From Mycolicibacterium goodii (GTDB taxonomy: Bacteria > Actinomycetota > Actinomycetes > Mycobacteriales > Mycobacteriaceae), in the NCBI RefSeq assembly GCF_022370755.2, contig NZ_CP092364.2:248001-312000 (forward strand): a stretch of DNA of 64,000 nt, given 5' to 3'. The first letter of the stretch is position 1; the number at the start of each line of letters is the position of its first letter. Below the pieces are notes generated by a model. The model did not search any database. It saw nothing but the letters and a program-made list of their open reading frames with translations, and had not been told where the DNA came from. The position numbers and the translations under genes are program-made. Of the stretch, positions 8,801 to 16,121 are shown piece after piece.

Positions 8801-9322
8801 GCTCAGTGCGGCCAGGGACCGTTCGCTCGCGGCAGGCACGGTCGACGACTTCGCGGCGGGGTCGTCACCGACCAGCACCACCATCCCACCGGTCGGGTGC
8901 GCGCCGTACATCGTCGCGTGCCGAAACGCGTCGCAGGCCCGGTCGAGCCCGGGGCCCTTGCCGTACCACACGCCGATCACGCCGTCGTGTGTGCGCCCGC
9001 CGGGCAGCTGAATCTGGCTGCCCCACACCGATGTCGCCGCGAGCTCCTCGTTCATCCCCGGTACCAGACGGACGGCGCGCTCGGCGGTGAGGTCGCCGAG
9101 CCCGGCGAGCAGTTGGTCCAGTCCGGCCAGCGGGCTGCCCGGATAACCCGAGACGAACGTCGCGACATCACGGCCGGCACGCCGGTCCCGTTCGTGCTGC
9201 TCGACGATCTGGCGCACGATCGCCTGGAGCCCGGTCATCACGACAGGACCGGAATCGGGGTGGTACCGCGAGTTGAGGTCGCGACGCGCGATGGCGCTGC
9301 GGACGTCGTTGATCTGTGTCAT
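5849..9322 (-). CDS. Indolepyruvate (2-oxoacid) ferredoxin oxidoreductase, fused IorA-IorB
   Basis: A 1,157-residue fusion that oxidatively decarboxylates aryl- or branched 2-oxoacids to acyl-CoA with ferredoxin as acceptor. Order: N-terminal pyrimidine-binding domain (VSGYPGSPLAGLD, ELAATSVWGS), central thiamine-diphosphate domain (CPHNRST, GIGCHTL, MGGEGAQWIG), two iron-sulfur sites (CEGCGDCGVKSNC and a later SCNTDYTCLDGEC), then the IorB/gamma domain (GIGGTGIVTVNQVLA). Length fits the one-chain form of aerobic actinobacteria and proteobacteria. The ATG at 9322 overlaps the stop of the aldehyde dehydrogenase by four bases. Together with the amino-acid dehydrogenase it makes a deaminate-then-decarboxylate route. 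Indolepyruvate is the family name; the true substrate could be phenylpyruvate or a branched oxoacid. Confidence 0.94.
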   Translation of the reverse strand: MTQINDVRSAIARRDLNSRYHPDSGPVVMTGLQAIVRQIVEQHERDRRAGRDVATFVSGYPGSPLAGLDQLLAGLGDLTAERAVRLVPGMNEELAATSVWGSQIQLPGGRTHDGVIGVWYGKGPGLDRACDAFRHATMYGAHPTGGMVVLVGDDPAAKSSTVPAASERSLAALSMPVFFPRNAEEIITHGLYGVALSRLSGCPSAFKIVADVADGMWSVDRDFSGLTIVEPELSWEGRPWRYRQRTMAAPTDSVYAEAELYGPRWAMVQAFNAANGVDVFEVDPADAWLGILAVGTAYDAVRQALHELGLNERELTRAGVRILRVGMPYPLDAARVRHLVRGVDTLLVVEDKVPFVESQAAQALYGAAHRPRLIGKLDHDGTPLVPADGELTADRLLTPLYRVLRPRVEVRAPRPPRLELSVLPTRRTAYFCSGCPHNRSTVIPEGSLAAGGIGCHTLVTMADREESQVTSLTQMGGEGAQWIGQAPFTDVDHIFQNLGDGTYFHSGQLAVQAAVAAGVNITYKILYNSAVAMTGAQDAQGALGVAGLGRKLVVEGVKRIIICTEDPSAYRRERLPAEVAVWHRDRLDEAQRHLRGIAGVTVLIYDQQCAADARRRRKRGLQPTRRTRVLINEAVCEGCGDCGVKSNCLSVQPVDTEFGRKTRIDQTSCNTDYTCLDGECPSFVTVELPERPVGRRGAGSEPPRAPEPDIDLPTESVYNIFLAGIGGTGIVTVNQVLAVAAQRSGLVVNGLDQTGLSQKAGPVTSHLRLGVGADESANRISGSTADCVLAFDLLTAADNKNLRVADPTRTVAIASTSRTPTGSMVRDASVAHPDDADLLARLDVSCREVVGFDALAAAQALFGNTAPSNLLLVGAAYQRGVLPIPAGAIEEAIELNGVAVQANQAAFRWGRVAVWKPEIFAAAVDGSVTPAARTVPALPAEIVIGVPAGPTRELTERRAAELVAYQDVRTAARYVGVIEQIWWAERGVGTRTEFSEAVARGLFTLMAYKDEYEVARLLTDPAFTAAVQAEFPGAGRLTYKLHPPALKALGRETKIGLGPRSHPVLRLLAKAKPLRNTVFDPFGHTRMRRAERMLADHYRAMVLDAARHLTDENYDTATALAQAADLVRGYETVKIGNIARYRARLVELGATPPDLPL

Positions 9323-10797
9323 ATCGGCAGTCCCGGTCGATCGACACCGACGATCCGGGCGCCACGGAAGAACTGCAGCAGTTCCGCGTCGCCGTGGCAG
9401 CCGACGCCGCTTGCGCCCCAGAACCCCTGGGTGGAGTCCGGTACCAGGTCCAGCACGCTCGTACCGTTGATCTTCACCTCGCCGCACGTGAGCTCGCCTC
9501 CCAGGGCCATGGCTTCATCGAGGTCGGTGCCGAACACATACCCGGCCAGCCCGGTGCTCCGCGAATTCGCCAGGGCCAGCGCCTCGGCGTCATCGGCCAC
9601 CCGGTGCACGGTGAGAACCGGCCCGAAGATCTCGTCGACCGCCAACTCCGTGGGGGCGCCGTCGATGACCACGGGCGCGTGGAAGAAGCCCGCATCCGGC
9701 ACCCGAGTCACACTGTGCACGACGCCGCCCGCGGCGGACAGTTTCGCCACGGCGCGCGAAACATGCTGGTACTGATCATGATGCGCCTGTGGACCCATGA
9801 CGGCCTCCGGATCGAGGGAGTGTCCCAGCGGGATCGCGCGGAGCCGGTCGAGCAGGGCGTCGATCAGCTCGGCGTGGCGTGCGGCCACCACGGCCACGCT
9901 GCCCGGACTCTCGCACCATTGGCCGTTGAGCTTCGTGAAGCCGGCGACGAGGGCGTCGGCCGTCGCGTCGATGTCGGCGTCGGCGCGCACGATCGCCGGA
10001 TTGTTGCTGCCCAACTCGAGTTGCAGGGCCTTGCAGTCGGTTGCCGCGGCGTGAGCGACGGCCACGCCCGCGGCACGCCCGCCCGTGAACGACAGCGCGC
10101 GGACCCGCGGATCGGCGGCCAGCTGCTGGCCGACCTCCCGTCCGCCGTGCACGAGTTGGAAGATCTCGGGCGGCAGCCCTGCCTCGGCCACGGCCTGTTG
10201 GATGGCCTCGGCCACCAGTGCGGAGCTGGCCGGGGCCCAGTTCGAGGGTTTGGCGATGACGGGTGCACCGGCCGCGAGGGCGAACGCGGTCTTCTTGGCG
10301 ACGATGAAGCTCGGCGCGTTCCACGGTGCGATCACGGCGACAGGGCCCCACGGCAGCCGGCGCAGCCGCACGGGCCTGCCGGGCTCGGCGGCGTCGCGGT
10401 CGCCCGGATCGGCCTGGAGATGGTCTGCGGCCGCGCACATCGCATCGGAAAGTCCTTGTGCGAAGAGGTCGGTCACCGACACGACCACGCCGGTGTTGAT
10501 CGCGTCGTGACGCGCGATGTCACCTGCCCGTTCCGCCAGCAGGTCCGCGGTGCGGCGCAGCACTGCGATGCGCGTGGGCACCGGTGTGTTGCGCCAGGTG
10601 CCCGCGGCGTGAAGCGCGGCAGCGGCGGCGACGGCGCGGTCCACGTCGGCCGTACCGGTCTGCAGTTGCCGTTGCAGTACCGCACCGGTGTTCGGGTCGG
10701 TAAGGTCGGCGCCCAGGTCGTTCTGGGGCGTCGACCAGGCGCCGCAGATGAAGTCACGCTGCGGGGCGAGTTCCTCTGCGCTGAGGGTCGTTGTCAC
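9319..10797 (-). CDS. NAD(P)-dependent aldehyde dehydrogenase
   Basis: A 492-residue ALDH-superfamily enzyme oxidising an aldehyde to its acid. Visible active-site parts: the Rossmann entry VIAPWNAPSF, catalytic base Glu261 in QLELGSNNPA, and nucleophile Cys295 in NGQWCESPG (numbered from GTG 10797). The C-terminal EIFGPVLTV motif is present. The GTG start is preferred because AGGTG lies about 7 bases upstream and the preceding glutamine-synthetase-like gene ends 13 bases before. In the Puu pathway the analogous enzyme oxidises gamma-glutamylaminobutyraldehyde, a role consistent with its neighbours but not proven by sequence. Confidence 0.93.
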   Translation of the reverse strand: MTTTLSAEELAPQRDFICGAWSTPQNDLGADLTDPNTGAVLQRQLQTGTADVDRAVAAAAALHAAGTWRNTPVPTRIAVLRRTADLLAERAGDIARHDAINTGVVVSVTDLFAQGLSDAMCAAADHLQADPGDRDAAEPGRPVRLRRLPWGPVAVIAPWNAPSFIVAKKTAFALAAGAPVIAKPSNWAPASSALVAEAIQQAVAEAGLPPEIFQLVHGGREVGQQLAADPRVRALSFTGGRAAGVAVAHAAATDCKALQLELGSNNPAIVRADADIDATADALVAGFTKLNGQWCESPGSVAVVAARHAELIDALLDRLRAIPLGHSLDPEAVMGPQAHHDQYQHVSRAVAKLSAAGGVVHSVTRVPDAGFFHAPVVIDGAPTELAVDEIFGPVLTVHRVADDAEALALANSRSTGLAGYVFGTDLDEAMALGGELTCGEVKINGTSVLDLVPDSTQGFWGASGVGCHGDAELLQFFRGARIVGVDRPGLPI

Positions 10798-10810
10798 GGG
10801 GTCACCTGTC

Positions 10811-12163
10811 TCAGATCGTTTCGAGGTAGCGGTCGCGGTCCCAGTCGCTGACCGACCGCAGGAACTGCAGCCACTCGTGGCGTGCCACGGTGGCGTAGTG
10901 GCTGACCACCTCTTTGTCGAATGTGGTTGCGGCGAACAGGCTCTGCTCGAGCTTCTCGGCGGCGTCGCCCAGCGTGATCGGCAGCTCACCGTGCTGTTCG
11001 GCATAGCCGTCGCCGGTGCAGGGCGGGCCTGGATCGATCTGGCGGGCCATACCGTCGCGCATGCTGCCGAGCACCGCGGCCGACGCGAGGTAGGGGTTGA
11101 CGTCGGCGCCGGGCAACCGCATCTCCAGCCGGTTGGCGTCGGGTCCACCGGTGATCAGCCGGCATGTGGTGGTGCGGTTGTCGAATCCCCACGTCAACCC
11201 GTTGCCTGCGAAGTCGTTGCTGATGATCCGGCGCATCGAATTGACCGTCGGCGCGTAGAACAGCATCAGGTCGCCGACCCGGTCGAGTACCCCGCCCACC
11301 GCGTTTCGCAGCGGAGTGCTCGCGGTGCGGTCCGCCTCGGCATCGTAGAACGGCGTGGATCCGTCGGCTCCGCGCAGCGAGGCGTGGATGTGACACGACG
11401 ACCCCATGCCGTCCGACAGCGGGCGCGGCATGAATGTCGCGGTCATGCCGTGCGCCCGGGCCAGATCCGCGACCGCGCTCTTGAACAGCACATGCCGATC
11501 TGCGGTCTCGACCGCGTCGGAGTACTCGAGGTTGATCTCCCACTGGCCCAACCCGTATTCGGCCTGGGCGACCTCGACGGGGATTCCGCTGGCCTCCAGT
11601 GCCTTGCGAACCTCGCGGAAGAAGGGCTCCATGGCGTTGCCTGCGCCGATCGCGTAGTCGGACCGGATCAGGGTCGTCGGTTCGAGGTTGCGATAACCGT
11701 TGGCACGCAACTCGTCCGGGGTGCCGCGATAGAGGTGGAACTCCAGCTCGGTCGCGGTGTATGCGGTGAGTCCCTTGTCGCCGAGTGCCTGCACCTGACG
11801 GCGCAGGATGGTCCTCGGTGCGACCGGAAGTGGTTCCCCGGTGTTCTCGTCGACGGAATCGGCCAGGCAGATCGCGGTTCCCTCCAGCCAGGCCGCCCGG
11901 CGCAGCGTGGTCAGGTCGGGCACCAGCCGGAAGTCCTGCCAGCCGGTGTGCGCACCGGCGAACTCCACCTTGAGGGTGTCCATGTCCTGGTCGACATCCC
12001 ATGCGTAGACGCACGTGCACACGTGCAGACCCTCGCCGAGGATGCGCTGGAACGAGCGCACCGGCATACGCTTGCCGAACAGCCGGCCGTACATGTCGAT
12101 GCCCGCCACGATCACGGTGTCGATGTCGTCGCGGAGGTCTGAGAGCTCCAGCATGCCGGTCAT
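10811..12163 (-). CDS. Glutamine-synthetase-like gamma-glutamyl-amine ligase
   Basis: A 450-residue GS-fold ligase, probably joining glutamate to an amine (PuuA or GlnA3/GlnA4-like) rather than to ammonia. GS landmarks: the N-terminal beta-grasp (TVIVAGIDMYGRLFGKR), the metal Glu in TATELEFHLY, the second cluster AEYGLGQWEINLEY, the nucleotide site GMGSSCHIHASL and the arginine-bearing FDNRTTTCRL. The adenylylation Tyr loop of GlnA1 is not evident. The ATG at 12163 overlaps the SDR stop (ATGA); an ATG at 12175 would add four residues. With a PuuD-like amidase and ALDH in the same operon, gamma-glutamylation of a small amine is the most economical role. Confidence 0.9.
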   Translation of the reverse strand: MTGMLELSDLRDDIDTVIVAGIDMYGRLFGKRMPVRSFQRILGEGLHVCTCVYAWDVDQDMDTLKVEFAGAHTGWQDFRLVPDLTTLRRAAWLEGTAICLADSVDENTGEPLPVAPRTILRRQVQALGDKGLTAYTATELEFHLYRGTPDELRANGYRNLEPTTLIRSDYAIGAGNAMEPFFREVRKALEASGIPVEVAQAEYGLGQWEINLEYSDAVETADRHVLFKSAVADLARAHGMTATFMPRPLSDGMGSSCHIHASLRGADGSTPFYDAEADRTASTPLRNAVGGVLDRVGDLMLFYAPTVNSMRRIISNDFAGNGLTWGFDNRTTTCRLITGGPDANRLEMRLPGADVNPYLASAAVLGSMRDGMARQIDPGPPCTGDGYAEQHGELPITLGDAAEKLEQSLFAATTFDKEVVSHYATVARHEWLQFLRSVSDWDRDRYLETI

Positions 12164-12930
12164 CGGGTCAGCCATCCGCCGTCGACGGGCAACTGCGCGC
12201 CACTGATGTAGGACGCGTCGTCGGAGAGCAGGAACGACACCGCGGCAGCCATGTCGTCCGGTTTGCCAAGGCGTTTGACGAGCAGTCGGGATTCCATCAC
12301 GGCGAGCACCTCGGGGCTGTTGAGGTCGACGCCGGGCAGGAAGTTGGTGGGCACCGGCCCCGGCGCGATGGCGTTCACCCGGACGTTGTAGCGGGACAGT
12401 TCGACCGCGAGGGCTTTTGTCAGCATCTTCACCCCGCCCTTGGAGGCGTTGTAATGCACCTGCGCGAACCCCTGCGAGGACACCACGACATCGGCTTCCA
12501 CCGTCGAGAGGTTGACCACGGCACCGCGGTTGGCCTTGCGGAAGTACGGGATCGCCAGCTGGGTGGTGATGTAGACGCCCTTGAGGTTGACGTCGAGCAC
12601 CAGATCCCATTCCTCGTCGGTGAGGTCCTCCAGCGAGGACATCGTGATGAGTCCCGCGTTGTTCACCAGGTAGTCGAAGCGTTGCCATTCGGTGGCGGTG
12701 GCTTCCAGTGCGGCGGCGACGGCCTCGCGATCGCGTACATCGGCGGCCAGTGCCAGTGCCTGCCCGCCGGATTCGGCGATGCTGTCGGCGGTCTCCTTGG
12801 CGCGGACGTGGTCGACGTCCACGCACGCGACCTTGGCCCCGTGTCCGGCGAGTCGCTCGGCGATCGCGCGCCCGATCCCTGAACCGGCGCCGGTCACGAA
12901 CGCGACCCGGTTCTCATGCGATGACGACAT
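12160..12930 (-). CDS. Short-chain dehydrogenase/reductase (SDR)
   Basis: A 256-residue classical SDR. Cofactor motif TGAGSGIG at the N-terminus, NNAG at the central strand, catalytic Ser in NLSTVEA and the Tyr-Lys pair in HYNASKGG. The acidic residues of ACVDVD at the end of the second strand favour NAD over NADP. The ATG at 12930 has a strong AGGAGG seven bases upstream and lies 17 bases inside the end of the amidase gene. In the operon it may oxidise an alcohol produced from an amino alcohol, or reduce an aldehyde; the substrate is unknown. Confidence 0.92.
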   Translation of the reverse strand: MSSSHENRVAFVTGAGSGIGRAIAERLAGHGAKVACVDVDHVRAKETADSIAESGGQALALAADVRDREAVAAALEATATEWQRFDYLVNNAGLITMSSLEDLTDEEWDLVLDVNLKGVYITTQLAIPYFRKANRGAVVNLSTVEADVVVSSQGFAQVHYNASKGGVKMLTKALAVELSRYNVRVNAIAPGPVPTNFLPGVDLNSPEVLAVMESRLLVKRLGKPDDMAAAVSFLLSDDASYISGAQLPVDGGWLTR

Positions 12931-13699
12931 CTTCCTCCTGCTTCCTGGTGAACGTGCGGTGCTGGTTGGCGCTGTCGACCAACCAGCCGAACAGCGGGTC
13001 TGTCCCGTCGAGCATTTCGGGGTGCCACTGCACTCCGACGACGGGTGCGTCGACGGCTTCGACGGATTCGACGACGCCATCGGGCGCCCGCCCGGTGACG
13101 GTGAGCCCGGTGCCCACCTGTGCGACGGCCTGGTGATGCAGGCTGTTGACGTGAATCCGGTTGCCGTAGAGGCGGTGCGGTATCGAGCCCTCGACGAACT
13201 CCACAGGATGGCTGCGGTGGTTGCGCGGGTAGCCGAGGAAGCTGTGTGCCTCGCCTGAGTCGGCGGGAAGGTGGGCCACGAGCGTTCCGCCGCGGCTGAC
13301 GTTGATCATCTGCACGCCGCGGCAGATGCCCAGTACCGGTATGCCGCGCAGCCACGCCGCCTCGAGCAGCGCGAGTTCGAACGCGTCGCGCAACGGCTCG
13401 GCGGGCGTCGCGTACGGGCCCGGCGTTGCGCCGTATCGGCGCGGGTCCACGTCGGCGCCGCCCGACAGGATCAGCCCGTCGATCCGGGAGACCACGTCGG
13501 CTGGGTCGCATTCCATGCTCAGCAGCACCGGGAGTCCGCCTGCGCTCGCCACCGCTGCCGAGTAGTCGACGAAGAAGGTCTCGACCAGTGCGTCACGTAC
13601 GACGGATACGGCCAGGGGGCCGGCCGGTTGCATGCGTCCGGTGAGGCCGATCACCGGACGGGCCCGAGGTTGTTCCACGTCACTTTGGGTCATTGGCAT
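12914..13699 (-). CDS. PuuD-like class I glutamine amidotransferase / gamma-glutamyl hydrolase
   Basis: First gene of the minus-strand operon; 261 residues from ATG 13699. Triad-type class I GATase fold: nucleophile Cys126 in LGICRGVQ, and His226/Glu228 in VQWHPEM. ILSGGADVDPRRYG is typical of the PuuD/peptidase C26 subgroup. E. coli PuuD removes the gamma-glutamyl group from gamma-glutamyl-GABA, and the neighbouring GS-like ligase and ALDH are the other core steps of that pathway. Nearby alternative starts exist (13693 and 13729). The promoter region is shared with the divergent GntR gene and contains two TTAGAAC-type half sites. Confidence 0.9.
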   Translation of the reverse strand: MPMTQSDVEQPRARPVIGLTGRMQPAGPLAVSVVRDALVETFFVDYSAAVASAGGLPVLLSMECDPADVVSRIDGLILSGGADVDPRRYGATPGPYATPAEPLRDAFELALLEAAWLRGIPVLGICRGVQMINVSRGGTLVAHLPADSGEAHSFLGYPRNHRSHPVEFVEGSIPHRLYGNRIHVNSLHHQAVAQVGTGLTVTGRAPDGVVESVEAVDAPVVGVQWHPEMLDGTDPLFGWLVDSANQHRTFTRKQEEDVVIA

Positions 13700-13703
13700 G
13701 AGA

Positions 13704-13750
13704 TTAGAACCTTTGAGTGGATTCGTCAATCGGACCGGCTAACGTTCTAA
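13704..13750. promoter_or_regulatory. Paired TTAGAAC / GTTCTAA boxes between the operon and the GntR gene
   Basis: TTAGAACC (13704-13711) and GTTCTAA (13744-13750) form an inverted pair in the 61-base divergent promoter region. The same GGTTCTAA octamer occurs just upstream of the permease start (16023-16030). All three sites flank genes of one likely regulon, so they are candidate operators for the FadR-type regulator encoded at 13761. Confidence 0.5.
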
Positions 13751-13760
13751 CTTGATACCT

Positions 13761-14477
13761 ATGGACCTTGACCTTGGGGCGCCGAGCGTCACATCGGATG
13801 TCGCTCGACGGCTGCGGGCGCGCATCCGCGCCGGCGAGCTCGGGCCGGGCGACCGGTTGCCGCCCGAGCGCGATCTGGCCAAACAGATGGGAGTCGGCCG
13901 GGTCAGCGTCCGCGAAGCGCTGCGCCTGCTGCAGGCGGGCGGGTACGTCGAGGTGCGGCGCGGTGCCACCGGCGGCACGTTCGTCACACAGCTCGACCGG
14001 CCCTACCGCAACTGGCTCAGCGAGATGCGCAGCGGCGCAAGCGAGATCACCGACATCCTGGATCTGCGGATCGGGCTGGAATGTCAGGCGGCGAAGCTCG
14101 CGGCCACCAGGCGGACCGAGGCCGAGCTGGCGACCATGGCAGCCGCGATCGATGAGATGTCGAGCTCTGATTCGCGGGTCTCGTTCCGGAACTCTGACGC
14201 GCGGTTCCATGGCGCACTCGCGCAGGCCGCGCGCAACGAGCGGTTGAAATCCGCGGTCGCGAGCGCGCGAGGGGAGATGTTCGCACCGCTCGACGAGCTG
14301 GTCTACACCGAGATCGTCGAGTCCAGTAGGGCCGGCCACCTGGCGATCTACCAGGCGGTGCTGGACCAGGATGCCGAGCGTGCGCGCCGTGCGATGGAAG
14401 AGCATCTGGAGCAGACGCGCCAGGAGCTCGAGCAGCTGATCTTCGGGGTGGGCAGCGCGGAGGCGGATCCGGTCTGA
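13761..14477 (+). CDS. GntR-family regulator, FadR/FCD subfamily
   Basis: A 238-residue regulator with an N-terminal winged helix (residues 10-75: LGPGDRLPPERDLAKQ, VGRVSVREALRLLQAGG, wing RRGATGGTFV) and a C-terminal FCD helical domain. The FCD domain keeps the acid/His pattern of metal-assisted effector pockets (EITDILDLRIGLE, DARFHGALAQAA, EIVESSRAGHLAIYQAV). FCD members usually repress catabolic genes until an organic acid binds. It is divergent from the seven-gene catabolic operon and convergent with the permease, so it is the obvious local regulator. ATG 13761 is chosen over an upstream TTG. Confidence 0.93.
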   Translation: MDLDLGAPSVTSDVARRLRARIRAGELGPGDRLPPERDLAKQMGVGRVSVREALRLLQAGGYVEVRRGATGGTFVTQLDRPYRNWLSEMRSGASEITDILDLRIGLECQAAKLAATRRTEAELATMAAAIDEMSSSDSRVSFRNSDARFHGALAQAARNERLKSAVASARGEMFAPLDELVYTEIVESSRAGHLAIYQAVLDQDAERARRAMEEHLEQTRQELEQLIFGVGSAEADPV

Positions 14478-14494
14478 CCGGATCCGCCTCCGCG
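14456..14494. terminator. Bidirectional hairpin between gntR and the permease gene
   Basis: A perfect 18-base-pair stem (14456-14473 with 14477-14494) and a three-base CTG loop. It spans the GntR stop codon and lies just before the stop of the convergent permease gene. No U tract follows, which is usual for mycobacterial hairpin terminators. It can serve both strands. Confidence 0.75.
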
Positions 14495-14497
14495 GCC

Positions 14498-16012
14498 CTA
14501 GGATTCCGCGCGTACCGGGCCGGATGATCGCACCTCGTCCGCGAATGTGTTCTGTGCCCCGGTGACGGGTCCGGTGCCGAAGATGTCGAGGTTGGTGCGC
14601 AACGGCCGTACCGACCCCACGACGAAACCGATGACCGCGACGATGACCAGGAGCCAGGGCATCCCGTTGACGATCGCCGAATCGCTTCCGGTCAACAGCG
14701 GGTAGTTGTCGATGATCAGGTAGCACCCGCAGAACAAGCCCGCGGCCGCGAGCGCGGGTGCGACGCCGTGGGTCCACCAGTGGCGGTCGGGCCGACGGAG
14801 GAAGAAGCCGATCACGGCTATCGAGGTGACCCCCATCAGGCCGATCACGCCCAGTGCGCCCAGGCCCGCGGTCTGGTTGCCGAGATCGAGATACGGGTCG
14901 GCGCCGGCCAGTGAGTACCCGATGACCGCGACGGCCACCACACCCGCCTGAGCACATGCCGCAATGTGCGGTGTCTGGAACCTGGGATGGGTACGCCCCA
15001 GTGGGCGGGGAAGCACACCCTCGCGGCCGAACGCCATCAGGTAGCGCGTCGCCATGCCGTGCAGCGCGAACAGCACCGCGATCAGGCTCGTGAGCAGCAG
15101 CCAGCTCATCACGTGCACCGACCATCCGCCCAGGACGCCGTGGGCCGCGTTGAACACGAAGTTCCCCGGATCGGCCGCGGCCGCGGCGGGTGCGTCGACG
15201 CCGCCGGACGCCGCGATCAGCGACCAGGACGAGAACAGGTAGACGATGCCGATGAACGCGATCGCGACCTTGGTTGCCCGGGGCACGGTACGACGAGGGT
15301 CTTGGGCCTCTTCGCCGAAGATCGCGGTCGCCTCGAACCCGATGAACGATATGAAGACGAACATGAACCCGATTCCCACTGCGCCACTGAAGATCTCGGT
15401 GGGACTCAGGGCGCTGATCGGGTAGGCGCCCGGTCCTTTGACGACGAGGGTCGCGATGTCGACGAGCAACAGCAGGCCGGTCTCGAGGATGAGCAGCACC
15501 CCGAGGACGCGTGCGTTCACCTCGACGCCGAGGATTCCGACGATCAGCGCGACCGCCAGCAGACCGAACGAGAACACCTGCCACGGGATGTCGATGCCGA
15601 TTTCGGTCGCGAAGATGTTGTTGGCGAAATACCCGACGAGGCCGACGACGTAGAGCACGAGCACGTTGTAGGCGAGCACCGCGACAAGCCCGGCGGCCAT
15701 GCCAAGGCGGCGGCCCAGGCCCACGGTCACATAGGCGAAGAACGCGCCCGCGTTGGTCAGGTGGCGGCTCATCGCCGCGTACCCGACTGCGAACAGGGCG
15801 AGTACGAGCGCTACGGCGACATATGTCCCGGGCGCTCCGATGCCGTTGCCGAGTGCGACCGCGAGCGGAAACGCGCTGGCCATCGCGGTGAGTGGGGCCG
15901 CGGTCGCGACCACCATGAACACAATGGAGCGGACTCCCATTGCTCCGGCTTTCAGCTGGCTGCCGGCTTCACCGGGGCTTTGGCTGCCTGGTTCTGCCAC
16001 TGTTGACTCCAT
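14498..16012 (-). CDS. APC-superfamily amino acid/amine permease
   Basis: A 504-residue inner-membrane transporter with about 12-14 hydrophobic helices. TM1 has the unwound glycine-type entry (SIVFMVVATAAPLTAMASAFPLAVALGNG), and the family segment FISFIGFEATAIFGEEAQDPRRTVPRA sits in the TM6-to-loop region. This is the amino acid-polyamine-organocation fold; closest in style are the amine and ethanolamine/putrescine importers. It shares the candidate GGTTCTAA operator with the gamma-glutamyl amine operon, so it probably imports that operon's substrate. Confidence 0.9.
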   Translation of the reverse strand: MESTVAEPGSQSPGEAGSQLKAGAMGVRSIVFMVVATAAPLTAMASAFPLAVALGNGIGAPGTYVAVALVLALFAVGYAAMSRHLTNAGAFFAYVTVGLGRRLGMAAGLVAVLAYNVLVLYVVGLVGYFANNIFATEIGIDIPWQVFSFGLLAVALIVGILGVEVNARVLGVLLILETGLLLLVDIATLVVKGPGAYPISALSPTEIFSGAVGIGFMFVFISFIGFEATAIFGEEAQDPRRTVPRATKVAIAFIGIVYLFSSWSLIAASGGVDAPAAAAADPGNFVFNAAHGVLGGWSVHVMSWLLLTSLIAVLFALHGMATRYLMAFGREGVLPRPLGRTHPRFQTPHIAACAQAGVVAVAVIGYSLAGADPYLDLGNQTAGLGALGVIGLMGVTSIAVIGFFLRRPDRHWWTHGVAPALAAAGLFCGCYLIIDNYPLLTGSDSAIVNGMPWLLVIVAVIGFVVGSVRPLRTNLDIFGTGPVTGAQNTFADEVRSSGPVRAES

Positions 16013-16049
16013 TCTGCGGCATGGTTCTAAGGTAGGGCCATTGCAGAAT
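16011..16049. promoter_or_regulatory. GGTTCTAA box and inverted repeat at the permease start
   Basis: GGTTCTAA at 16023-16030 matches the boxes at 13704 and 13744. It is framed by a seven-base inverted repeat, ATTCTGC (16011-16017) and GCAGAAT (16043-16049), whose left arm overlaps the start codon. A regulator bound here would block the permease promoter. The rest of the 109-base gap to 16121 shows nothing else I can name. Confidence 0.4.
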
Positions 16050-16121
16050 AGGACGGTGTTGCGGATTCGGCACGACAATCGCGAGATTCGTCGCCGCGGG
16101 CGATGTGACCTTCGGCGTCGC

